Shown here piece after piece: positions 26,236 to 33,735 of a DNA stretch of 48,334 bases. The translations under genes were made by a program, and so were the position numbers. Source of the stretch: an uncultured Alphaproteobacteria bacterium (GTDB taxonomy: Bacteria > Pseudomonadota > Alphaproteobacteria > HIMB59 > GCA-002718135); NCBI GenBank assembly GCA_902593125.1, contig CACJGU010000008.1, positions 1-48,334 on the forward strand. Reading direction: 5' to 3'. Each line of letters starts with the position of its first letter. The stretch's first letter is position 1. The notes below the pieces were generated by a model. It ran no database searches. It saw only the letters and a program-made list of their open reading frames with translations, and was not told where the DNA came from.

Positions 26236-27131
26236 TGTCTATAATAATTCATAAAAATACAAAAATTTTAGTTCAGGGTTTTACGGGTAAAATTGGTACT
26301 TTTCATGCAGAAGAAATGATTAAGTATGGCTCAAATATAGTTGGTGGTGTTACTCCTGGAAAAGGCGGGATGTCTCATTTAAATCTTCCTGTTTTTAATA
26401 CTGTTAAAGAGGCAGTTGAACTAACTGGAGCATCTACATCTATATTATTTGTACCACCTGCTTTTGCAGCTGACTCAGCAATGGAAGCTGCTGATGCTGG
26501 TATAAAAACTTGTGTTGCTATCACAGATGGTATTCCATCTCATGACATGGTTAAAATAAAACGATATATGAGAAGATATTCAAAAGATAAAAAAATGGGT
26601 TTAGTTGGTCCTAATTGTGCGGGTATAATTAGTCCAGGTAAATCTATGCTAGGTATAATGCCTGGCCATATATATAAAGAAGGCAAGATAGGTATTGTTA
26701 GTAGATCAGGGACATTAGGTTATGAAGCAGCACAGCAACTTAAAGATTTAGATATAGGTGTATCAACAAGTGTAGGTATTGGTGGAGATCCTATTAACGG
26801 CAGTTCTTTTAGAGATATCATAGAAAAATTCGAAGCAGATGACGAAACGATAGCAGTTTTAATGATTGGAGAAATTGGAGGACCACAAGAGGTCGCTGCA
26901 GGTCAATTTGCTAAAGAAAATATGAATAAGCCAGTTATAGCTTATATAGCAGGTCTAACAGCGCCAAAAGGTAGAGTCATGGGGCATGCTGGTGCCATTG
27001 TATCTGCATATGGCGAAAGTGCTGTTGAAAAAGTAGAATTATTAAAAGAATGCGGTGTTACTATTTCTAAAAACCCTTCTGTAATGGGTGAAACTGTAAA
27101 AAAAGTACTAATGGAAAAAAATATAAATTAA
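26235..27131 (+). CDS. mtkB: Malate-CoA ligase (malate thiokinase) subunit alpha
   Basis: This is the alpha subunit partner of MtkA and carries the phosphohistidine intermediate at His251 in the RVMGHAGAI motif. The CoA-binding Rossmann part shows ILVQGFTGKIGTFHA near 11-25 and VGGVTPGKGG near 36. VGPNCAGIISPGKSMLGIMPGHIY near 122-145 and VGIGGDPINGSSF near 182 follow. The length of 298 residues is normal. Together Mcl, MtkA and MtkB turn malate into acetyl-CoA and glyoxylate. It starts on the last base of mtkA. Only the small membrane-protein gene follows closely. Confidence 0.93.
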   Translation: MSIIIHKNTKILVQGFTGKIGTFHAEEMIKYGSNIVGGVTPGKGGMSHLNLPVFNTVKEAVELTGASTSILFVPPAFAADSAMEAADAGIKTCVAITDGIPSHDMVKIKRYMRRYSKDKKMGLVGPNCAGIISPGKSMLGIMPGHIYKEGKIGIVSRSGTLGYEAAQQLKDLDIGVSTSVGIGGDPINGSSFRDIIEKFEADDETIAVLMIGEIGGPQEVAAGQFAKENMNKPVIAYIAGLTAPKGRVMGHAGAIVSAYGESAVEKVELLKECGVTISKNPSVMGETVKKVLMEKNIN

Positions 27132-27146
27132 TTTATTAATAATCAT

Positions 27147-27284
27147 ATGAAGTTTTTCTATAAAAATGAATTTTGGATGTTAATTTTTTCCTTAGGAGTA
27201 TTATACTGGCTATTTAATCCATCAGTATTAATGGCACTAGTAATGATTATTCCATTACTATTAGCTGTTTCATCTAGAAAATAA
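27147..27284 (+). CDS. Tiny membrane protein (45 residues), hypothetical
   Basis: An ATG-started frame of 45 codons encodes a basic N-terminus (KFFYKNEF), an almost continuous hydrophobic stretch from about 9 to 41 broken by Asn-Pro, and a charged end (SSRK). This looks like two short membrane helices. It lies 15 bases after mtkB and 24 before the next gene, filling the gap neatly. There is no strong ribosome-binding site. It might be a small membrane protein co-transcribed with mcl-mtkAB; chance cannot be excluded. Confidence 0.45.
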   Translation: MKFFYKNEFWMLIFSLGVLYWLFNPSVLMALVMIIPLLLAVSSRK

Positions 27285-27308
27285 TTATTTTAAATCTAAA
27301 TTAACAGT

Positions 27309-27902
27309 GTGAAGTTTTTCTATTATATATTGATATTTTATGTTTTACTATTTTCTCAATCTTCAATTTCAGTTGAAAACCTTGATTATAATAAATGGCT
27401 AAAAAGTGAAAAATTTTCATATAATTTAATTGAAAAAATCGAAAAATTATTAAGTACTAAAAATTTAACTAAAGTTAACAATAAAGAAAATGTAAAAGAA
27501 ATTCAAAACCAAATAGTTTCTCATTTAAATATAATTACTAAATATCAATATGAATATATTCAGCTAAGACCATCATGTAGAAATAAAATTGGAGATATAA
27601 ATTTTGATTATTTTGAAAAAATTGAAAATTGTATTAAGAATAAAAATTTTATAATATTAAAAAAATATTCTATTGAAGATTTGGAATTTAAATTTGATAA
27701 TAAATTACTTGTTGACAATGCTGAAATTTTCAAAAACAAATTTATTAATTTACATACACATGAAGTAAAAAAAGAGAATTATGATACGATTATGGAAAAT
27801 TACAATAAAAACATACAAAATATAAATTATAATGAATTTGAAAATCAATTTAATTTGTTAATAAATTTTTTATCAAAAAAATATAACCTAATATCATCTT
27901 AA
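27309..27902 (+). CDS. Secreted protein of unknown function
   Basis: I do not recognise this 197-residue protein. It starts at GTG and has a clear signal peptide (hydrophobic residues 2-17, then SQSSISVEN), so it is likely periplasmic. The rest is helical and Asn/Lys/Ile-rich, with two cysteines near residues 97 and 111 that could form a disulfide (PSCRNK and IENCIKN). The stop overlaps the start of the histidine phosphatase gene (TAATG), indicating coupled translation. Confidence 0.65.
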   Translation: MKFFYYILIFYVLLFSQSSISVENLDYNKWLKSEKFSYNLIEKIEKLLSTKNLTKVNNKENVKEIQNQIVSHLNIITKYQYEYIQLRPSCRNKIGDINFDYFEKIENCIKNKNFIILKKYSIEDLEFKFDNKLLVDNAEIFKNKFINLHTHEVKKENYDTIMENYNKNIQNINYNEFENQFNLLINFLSKKYNLISS

Positions 27903-28462
27903 TGAAATTACATTTAATAAGGCACGCAGAGTCAGAGGCAAATGCAGCTAGTAATTTGGATAATCCTACATATTACTATGATGCTAAAATTACTTTAAAG
28001 GGTAAAGAACAAGCAAAAAAACTTCACGATAAAATTAAACACATAAAATTTGATAAATATTTCTGCTCTCCTTTAACAAGAACATTAGAAACTTTTTCAA
28101 TAATTTTTCCTAATATAAGCCCAATTATTGATCCATTGCTTCGAGAACATCTTTATCATTCGTGTGATGTTGGCAGACAGCCTAAAATATTAAAAAAAGA
28201 ATTTGCACATTATAATTTTAACAATCTTAGAGATTTTTGGTGGAATAATAATATTTCAATTAATGATAAAACTATAAAAAAAGAAAATCATAATGATATA
28301 AAAAAAAGGCTTATTAGTTTCTTAAAAAATATTCAAACATTAAAAGATAAAAATATTGTTATCGTTAGTCATGGGACATTTCTAAGTCAAATAACAAATT
28401 ATATGCTAGATAACTGTGAATTATTTATTTGTAATTATGATGAAATTATAAATAATGTCTAA
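27902..28462 (+). CDS. Histidine phosphatase family protein (PGAM-like)
   Basis: This branch-1 histidine phosphatase has RHAESEAN at residues 7-14 with catalytic His8, SPLTRTLET near 58 (second active-site Arg), and a C-terminal VSHGTFL carrying the second catalytic His. The 186-residue length is short but typical for PhoE/SixA-like members. It is cytoplasmic. The substrate, whether a small phosphate ester or a phosphoprotein, is unknown. It is coupled to an unknown secreted protein upstream and overlaps the next gene by 8 bases. Confidence 0.87.
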   Translation: MKLHLIRHAESEANAASNLDNPTYYYDAKITLKGKEQAKKLHDKIKHIKFDKYFCSPLTRTLETFSIIFPNISPIIDPLLREHLYHSCDVGRQPKILKKEFAHYNFNNLRDFWWNNNISINDKTIKKENHNDIKKRLISFLKNIQTLKDKNIVIVSHGTFLSQITNYMLDNCELFICNYDEIINNV

Positions 28463-28925
28463 AATTGCATTTTACGAGTTGTCGCAATGTATTTTATCGT
28501 ATCATGATTGGATGAAGGTTGACGGTCTTTGGGATTTATTGCCTAATTATCAAAAGAATTTAACAAACAAAGAGCACTGGCAAATTATAATTGATACTTG
28601 GTCAAAATCTGAACATAATTCTCAAGTTCAAAATCGAGAGAAATGGATTGATATATTAACAATGAGAAATCCTGTAGATAATTTTAAAAAAAATTTAAAA
28701 GATAATTTTAAAATTTATAGAGCAGGCTCGGAAGATGGATTTAGTTGGACTCTAAAAAAAGAAATAGCAATAGAATTTCAACAAAGATACAACAATATTG
28801 TAAATCCAATTTATTTTTCTTCAAATCATAAAAATGTAAGTATAGTTGATAAAAAAGTGAAATATGAGGATGTAAAATTTTACAATAATTTAAGAGGTGA
28901 AGATGAAATTGTAATTATTCCTTAG
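28455..28925 (+). CDS. Possible ADP-ribosyltransferase-fold protein
   Basis: There is no family I can name firmly for this 156-residue soluble protein. Its second half has the layout of small ADP-ribosyltransferase-like domains: an Arg in IYRAGS (Arg89), a Ser-Trp-Thr strand (97-99) followed by a helix ending IAIEF, and a C-terminal Glu-Asp-Glu (149-151) leading into IVIIP. This R ... SWT ... ExE order matches the R-S-E class in phage and bacterial ARTs. The first half is helical with HDWMKVDGLWDLLP. Its start overlaps the phosphatase gene by 8 bases, and its stop overlaps convergent creatininase by 4. A modifier or toxin role would be speculation. Confidence 0.5.
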   Translation: MSKIAFYELSQCILSYHDWMKVDGLWDLLPNYQKNLTNKEHWQIIIDTWSKSEHNSQVQNREKWIDILTMRNPVDNFKKNLKDNFKIYRAGSEDGFSWTLKKEIAIEFQQRYNNIVNPIYFSSNHKNVSIVDKKVKYEDVKFYNNLRGEDEIVIIP

Positions 28926-29692
28926 TTATACATTTCAATAATTATTTTTTTTAAAAAAATGACTACCTTGTCTACAATTTTTTTCCCTTTAACTGCATTA
29001 GCGTTAGTTGGGTCGCCAATTATTCCACTTTTTGATAATTCATTTGTTAACCATGTTTTCTTGATATTTTTCTCATAAGAAATTGTTTTAGATGATAAAT
29101 AATCTGGAGATAATTTATGTTTAGAAATTTTTGATTGTCTAACAAGATTTGGAAATAAATATAACATAATAGATGTTTCAAAATCTCCACCATGATAACC
29201 AAACTCTTTTTCTTTAGTTGATATAATACCTTTAAATTGATCAAATAAAAAATAATTCCCTTTTACAATGTTTATATTAAATTCTGATTTTAATTCTTTT
29301 GCAATAATATCTATATGGCTAATCTGACCACCATGACTATTTAAAAGTAATATATTTTTAAACTTTAACTTACATACATTTTCTAAAATAGATAACGTAT
29401 GTGATATAAATTCTAAAGAATCTATACTAATAGTCCCTTCGAAATTTGAATGCTCAGATGCTGAACCAAAATATACTTCAGGCATTATAATATATTTATT
29501 TGAACTATATTTTTTATTAAATTCTAATAATATTCCTTCAAGAATTTTTTTATCAGTATTTAATGGAAGATGTGGCCCATGTTGTTCAATTGATGAAAAT
29601 GGGAAAATTAAAACTGTTTTTCTATTTAATTTCTTAATTTCATTTGTTGTTAATTCTTCCCAAAAGTTTGTTAGCATTTTTTTATTATACAT
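28922..29692 (-). CDS. Creatininase-family amidohydrolase
   Basis: This metal-dependent amidohydrolase belongs to the creatininase/ArfB/MftE fold. Metal ligands are visible in SIEQHGPHLPLNTD (Glu36, His38, Asp47), NSHGG near 119 and GYHGGDFETS near 168 with the conserved Glu. The length of 256 residues is standard. Members hydrolyse creatinine, or the formylamide of a GTP-derived pyrimidine (ArfB), or trim peptides (MftE). Being next to GTP cyclohydrolase II, RibD-type and PTPS-type genes, an ArfB-like step on a GTP-derived pyrimidine is attractive but inferred. It is divergent from the dehydrogenase gene, with 13 bases between starts. Confidence 0.85.
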   Translation of the reverse strand: MYNKKMLTNFWEELTTNEIKKLNRKTVLIFPFSSIEQHGPHLPLNTDKKILEGILLEFNKKYSSNKYIIMPEVYFGSASEHSNFEGTISIDSLEFISHTLSILENVCKLKFKNILLLNSHGGQISHIDIIAKELKSEFNINIVKGNYFLFDQFKGIISTKEKEFGYHGGDFETSIMLYLFPNLVRQSKISKHKLSPDYLSSKTISYEKNIKKTWLTNELSKSGIIGDPTNANAVKGKKIVDKVVIFLKKIIIEMYN

Positions 29693-29705
29693 TTATAAGT
29701 AAATT

Positions 29706-30665
29706 ATGAAATCTTATTCTTTATGGATTGATAAAAAAAAACAGGCAAAAATTTATCAAAAAAAACTTTTTTATAATAAAAATAACAAAACAGTTTTAGT
29801 TAAAACTATATACTCAGGTATTAGTAAGGGAACTGAAAAATTAGTTTCATCTAAAAGTGTTCTTAAGGATCAATTTGAATTAATGAAAGCACCTTTTCAA
29901 GAGGGTTCTTTTAATTTGCCTATAAAATACGGTTATATAAATGTTGGAAATATTATTGATGGCCCCAAAAAATATATTAATAAAAATATATTTACTCTTT
30001 TTCCACATCAAGATTTATATGAAATATCTATTAAAAATGTAAACTTATTACCAATGGGTAATTTGCGAAAATATATTTTAACTGCAAATATGGAAACGGC
30101 AATAAATATTTTTTGGGATTCACAATCTAAAATCAATAATAGAATTTTAATTATAGGACTAGGCTCCGTTGGATTATTAACAGCCTATTTTTTTAAAATT
30201 AACAAATACAAGAATATTTATGTTTATGATAATAATCAAAATAAGAGAAAAATTGCCAAATATTTAGGATTAGATTTTATTGATATTAAAAAAATTGATC
30301 AAATAGATGTGGCAGTAAATACAACAGCTAATTATAAAGTTTTAGATTTTTTAATGGAAAAATTATCAATTGAAGGTAAAATTGTAGAAGCTAGTTGGTA
30401 TGGTAAAAATATAGGAGAAATATCTTTAGGTGGATATTTTCACTCTAAAAGATTAAAAATTATTAGCTCCCAAGTATCTAAGATACCGAAACATATGAAT
30501 AAAAAATATAATTTTGATATGAGATTAAAATTAGCAATTAAATCCCTAAAAAATTCTAAGTTAGAAAAATTAATTACTAGTGAAAGTAACTTTTTTGATT
30601 TAGAGAAAGATTATTATAAAATCCTTAAAAATAAGGACACTATAATGCATTTAATTAAATATTAA
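29706..30665 (+). CDS. MDR-superfamily dehydrogenase lacking zinc ligands, BchC-like
   Basis: This medium-chain dehydrogenase/reductase-fold oxidoreductase has 319 residues. The NAD(P)-binding motif IGLGSVGLLTAYF lies near residue 150. At the catalytic-zinc position it reads YSGISKGTEKLV near 36-47 in place of the usual Cys-Gly-Thr-Asp, and KYGYINVG in place of Gly-His-Glu. The zinc site is therefore absent, as in BchC-like relatives. A hydroxyl/ketone redox step is likely; the substrate is unknown. It ends 2 bases before the PTPS-like gene and is the first of four plus-strand genes in the putative pterin-type cluster. Confidence 0.8.
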   Translation: MKSYSLWIDKKKQAKIYQKKLFYNKNNKTVLVKTIYSGISKGTEKLVSSKSVLKDQFELMKAPFQEGSFNLPIKYGYINVGNIIDGPKKYINKNIFTLFPHQDLYEISIKNVNLLPMGNLRKYILTANMETAINIFWDSQSKINNRILIIGLGSVGLLTAYFFKINKYKNIYVYDNNQNKRKIAKYLGLDFIDIKKIDQIDVAVNTTANYKVLDFLMEKLSIEGKIVEASWYGKNIGEISLGGYFHSKRLKIISSQVSKIPKHMNKKYNFDMRLKLAIKSLKNSKLEKLITSESNFFDLEKDYYKILKNKDTIMHLIKY

Positions 30666-30667
30666 TT

Positions 30668-31066
30668 ATGTATTCTATAAAAGTAAGAGAAAATATTTTA
30701 ATAGCCCATTCTTTGCCAGGGGAGGTTTTTGGTCCAGCACAAAATATGCATGGAGCTACATATTTAGTAGATGCTGAGTTTTTCACTGATAAACTCAACA
30801 AATATAATATAATCATGGATTTAGGGATTGTATCTAAAACTTTAAAAGATATTCTTAAAATATATAATTACAAAAACTTAGATGAAATTGATGAATTTAA
30901 GGGAAAAATTACTTCAACTGAATTTTTAGCTGAAGATATTTGTATTAAGATTTTGAATAGACTTCAAAATGAATTTTCTGAAGATTATAAATCTTTAAAA
31001 AAAATAAAAATTACTTTGCAAGAATCAAATGTTGCATGGGCATCATATGAAAAAGAGGTTAATTAA
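30668..31066 (+). CDS. 6-pyruvoyl-tetrahydropterin synthase/QueD-like protein with altered active site
   Basis: This PTPS/QueD-fold (T-fold) protein of 132 residues would be expected to act on dihydroneopterin triphosphate or a similar GTP-derived pterin. Zinc ligands His14 (IAHSL) and His28 (NMHGA) are present. The third ligand of the normal His-Gly-His is Ala30, and the catalytic Cys four residues before His28 is Ala24. MDLGIV near 50, TSTEFLAEDI near 82 and LQESNVAWASY with Glu119 retain the pterin-anchoring Glu. I know the same GPAQ.MHGA pattern from other alphaproteobacteria, so it looks like a subfamily rather than decay. It is flanked by dehydrogenase and glycosyltransferase genes. Confidence 0.83.
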   Translation: MYSIKVRENILIAHSLPGEVFGPAQNMHGATYLVDAEFFTDKLNKYNIIMDLGIVSKTLKDILKIYNYKNLDEIDEFKGKITSTEFLAEDICIKILNRLQNEFSEDYKSLKKIKITLQESNVAWASYEKEVN

Positions 31067-32093
31067 AAATAAGCCTGATATTTATTTTGTTTATCCTGGA
31101 GATATCAATGCAAAAACTGGAGGCTATATATACGAGAAAAATATTCTCGTATATGCAAAACAAAATAATATAAATATTAAGAAAATAGTTTTGAGTGAAA
31201 ATTTCCCTTTTCCTACAAAACAAGACATAAAAAACTTTATAAAAATTTTAGATAATATCCATCCTGACTCAAAAATAATAATTGATGGATTGGCATTAGA
31301 AGGGATGTTTTCTATATTTAAAAAATTACTTTCATATAATGTCATCGCACTAATACACCATCCGCTATATCTTGAATTTAAAGGTCAAAGGTTAAAAAAA
31401 TTTTTAAAGTTAGAAAAAGAAAATTTCAAAAAAATCAATAAATTTATTGTGACATCAAAAAATACAAAAGATTTATTAATAGATAAATTTAAAATAAAAA
31501 AAAATAAAATTTCTATTGTAGAACCAGGTATAAAAAGGTTGAAAAAATACAATTATAATAAAAATACTAAAATTCATTTATTAACTTGTGGAAGTATAAT
31601 AAAAAGAAAAAATTATCTTTTTTTACTTAAAGTTTTAAAACCCTTAGATAATTATATTCTTGATATTGTCGGTGATAAAACTAGAGATTTAAATTATTAT
31701 AAAAATCTCAAAAATTTTGTAATAACTAATTCTATGAAAAGTAAAATAATATTCCATGGCTCTATTACAGATAAAAAATTGGCTAAATTATATTCTAAAA
31801 CAGATTGTTATATTTCAGTAAGTAGATACGAAGGTTTTGGAATGTCTTTAGCAAATGCATTAATTGTAAAAAAACCAATAATAACTTATTATACTCAAAC
31901 TATTTTAAATACACTTGGTGTAAAAGGTATTATTTATTTTAAAAAATTTGAAGTAGCAGAACTTAGAAATATTATTAATAAAAAGATATTTAACAAATAT
32001 AATTTTAAAAAACTTAATACTAGTATTAGTAAGAATAAAAGATATTTATTAAATCCTGAGGAATCAGCAAAAAAATTTATAAAATCAATCTAA
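31047..32093 (+). CDS. GT4-like glycosyltransferase
   Basis: This GT-B fold glycosyltransferase has 348 residues. The C-terminal half is GT4-like: VEPGIK near 155, LTCGSIIKRKNYLFLLK near 176, then KIIFHGSITDKKLAKLYSKTDCYISVSRYEGFGMSLANAL near 235-275. In the usual E-x7-E motif the first Glu (in YEGFG) is kept and the second is Asn. I chose the ATG at 31047, which overlaps the PTPS-like gene by 20 bases. An ATG 18 bases upstream is in frame but adds a His-rich leader with no family counterpart. The gene is followed after one base by the methyltransferase. The sugar and acceptor are unknown; a pterin-type acceptor is inferred. Confidence 0.8.
   Translation: MKKRLIKNKPDIYFVYPGDINAKTGGYIYEKNILVYAKQNNINIKKIVLSENFPFPTKQDIKNFIKILDNIHPDSKIIIDGLALEGMFSIFKKLLSYNVIALIHHPLYLEFKGQRLKKFLKLEKENFKKINKFIVTSKNTKDLLIDKFKIKKNKISIVEPGIKRLKKYNYNKNTKIHLLTCGSIIKRKNYLFLLKVLKPLDNYILDIVGDKTRDLNYYKNLKNFVITNSMKSKIIFHGSITDKKLAKLYSKTDCYISVSRYEGFGMSLANALIVKKPIITYYTQTILNTLGVKGIIYFKKFEVAELRNIINKKIFNKYNFKKLNTSISKNKRYLLNPEESAKKFIKSI
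31128..31154 (+). repeat. 11-base perfect inverted repeat (hairpin) inside the glycosyltransferase gene
   Basis: Bases 31128-31138 (ATATACGAGAA) pair perfectly with 31144-31154 around a five-base loop, about 80 bases inside the coding region. No T-run follows on either strand, so it is not a standard terminator. It might be a structured mRNA element, an RNase processing site or a protein-binding site; it might also be coincidence in AT-rich sequence. Confidence 0.4.
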
Positions 32094-32094
32094 T

Positions 32095-32883
32095 ATGCAT
32101 GAATTTCAAAATAAATGGTTAAATCTTAGAGAAAGTATTGATAGAAATTCTCGAAACCAAAAAATATTATATTTAATTAATAATTTTTATAAAAATAATA
32201 GTCATATAAAAATAATTGACTTAGGTTCGGGTACTGGATCTAATTATAGATTTCTTAAATCACGATTATCAAATAATCAATATTGGTCATTTGTAGATAT
32301 ATCTTATCAATCTACTAGTTTTTTTAAAAAAAATATAAAATATTCATCTAAAATAAAAAAAACTAATTTTAAGATTGTTGATGCAATTAATAATTTAAAT
32401 AAAATTAAATTTGATAAATATAATTTAGTTACTGGTTCAGCTTTTTTAGATATTCTTCCTAAGAAATGGTTTAAAGAATTTCATAGACTAAATGCTGATA
32501 CCGAAATTGTATACTTTGCTTTAAATTATGATGGAAACTTTAAATTTTTACCAAAACATAACGATGATAAAAAAATTGTTAATATATTTAATAAAGATCA
32601 AAAATCTGACAAAGGAATAGGGGAGTTGGCAGTTGGGCCTAATTGTACAAGTATTATTAAAAAAGTATTTAAAACTACTCATAAAACATTTGTCTTAGAT
32701 TCTACTTGGGATGTAAGCAAAAACTATGAATTTCAAACCTATTTTTTGAAATTTTGCAAAGATATCATTAATAAAAATAAACTTAATCTAGATCAGTGGT
32801 TAGAATTTCGTTTAAGATCAATAAAAGAAAAAAACTCAAGATTTATTTTAAAGAATAATGATTTTTTAGCTATTAAGAAATAA
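32095..32883 (+). CDS. SAM-dependent methyltransferase (class I)
   Basis: This 262-residue class I methyltransferase-fold protein has motif I IKIIDLGSGTGSNYRFL near 37-53 and an acidic VDIS after strand 2. YNLVTGSAFLDILP near 117-130 corresponds to motif IV. The C-terminal region has WLEFRLRSI. The gene begins one base after the glycosyltransferase stop and ends convergently inside the RibD-type gene (18-base overlap). In context it would methylate the glycosylated product of the cluster; this is inference from position only. Confidence 0.8.
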   Translation: MHEFQNKWLNLRESIDRNSRNQKILYLINNFYKNNSHIKIIDLGSGTGSNYRFLKSRLSNNQYWSFVDISYQSTSFFKKNIKYSSKIKKTNFKIVDAINNLNKIKFDKYNLVTGSAFLDILPKKWFKEFHRLNADTEIVYFALNYDGNFKFLPKHNDDKKIVNIFNKDQKSDKGIGELAVGPNCTSIIKKVFKTTHKTFVLDSTWDVSKNYEFQTYFLKFCKDIINKNKLNLDQWLEFRLRSIKEKNSRFILKNNDFLAIKK

Positions 32884-33699
32884 ATTTACAATAATTTCAT
32901 TTTCTAATTGATAAAAGCTATATTTAGGTCTGATAGCCTTATTTAGATTTGAAATCTCTTTTAAATTTAATGAATTAATTCCAGAACCTATTAATAATGG
33001 GGCAATCATGAGCTGAAGAATATCAATATATTGATTATTTATTAATTCAGATATAGTTTTTGATCCTCCCTCAACAAGTATATTTTTATATTTAAGTTTT
33101 TTTAATTGTATTATTAATCTTTTTGTAAAATTCTCTTCTTTTAATCTAATAATTGTTGAATTATTCAAATTTACTTTTTTGCGACTTTTAGTAAAAATTA
33201 TATTTTCATTACCATCATTGAATATTTTATAATTATTATTTAGTGAGAGAGTGCCATCAATAATAATTCTTTTAGGATTTGAACCTTCTATTTTTCTTGT
33301 AGTTAATAATGGATTATCTTTTTTAATTGTATTTGATCCTACAATAATTGCATCACTGATACTTCTTAAGCAATGAAGATATATAATACTTTTAGGATTA
33401 TTTATATAATGGGAATTACCATTATTTAAAGCAATTCTCCCATCAAGGCTTTGTCCTATTTGAGCTATTACCAATCTTTTATTATTTCTTAGTATGGGTA
33501 TAAGAATTTTTAATATTGATTCATAAAATTTACTTACTTTGATTTTATGTTCTAGAGTATTTTTTTTAATATAAAAATTAGATTGATTTTTAGAAACGAA
33601 TGAAATGCTATTTTTTTTTACTAATAAATGCAGATCTATATTCTTTTTAGAATTTTTAATTAAATCAAGTAAAATTCCTATATTTTTTGATGTTATCAT
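32866..33699 (-). CDS. RibD C-terminal reductase-domain protein (dihydrofolate reductase-like)
   Basis: This NADPH-dependent reductase has the RibD_C / DHFR-like fold, which in riboflavin synthesis reduces the ribosyl side chain of a GTP-derived pyrimidine. Residues about 75-277 show IAQIGQSLDGRIA near 78, AIIVGSNTIKKDNPLLT near 116, RIIIDG near 143 and LVEGGSKTISELI near 208. The deaminase domain of classical RibD is missing; instead there is a 75-residue unrelated N-terminal extension. That suggests a specialised paralogue. It is divergent from the GTP cyclohydrolase gene, 36 bases away, so the two may share a control region. Confidence 0.83.
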   Translation of the reverse strand: MITSKNIGILLDLIKNSKKNIDLHLLVKKNSISFVSKNQSNFYIKKNTLEHKIKVSKFYESILKILIPILRNNKRLVIAQIGQSLDGRIALNNGNSHYINNPKSIIYLHCLRSISDAIIVGSNTIKKDNPLLTTRKIEGSNPKRIIIDGTLSLNNNYKIFNDGNENIIFTKSRKKVNLNNSTIIRLKEENFTKRLIIQLKKLKYKNILVEGGSKTISELINNQYIDILQLMIAPLLIGSGINSLNLKEISNLNKAIRPKYSFYQLENEIIVNLFLNS

Positions 33700-33735
33700 T
33701 TGTTTTTATTATAATTATATCTATATAAAGTTTTT

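Noticed and set aside
25072..27131. Assignment of the two ligase genes as succinyl-CoA synthetase sucCD
   Set aside because: Directly coupled to malyl-CoA lyase, and the alpha-subunit motifs match MtkB-type proteins; malate thiokinase fits better. Enzyme assay would settle it.
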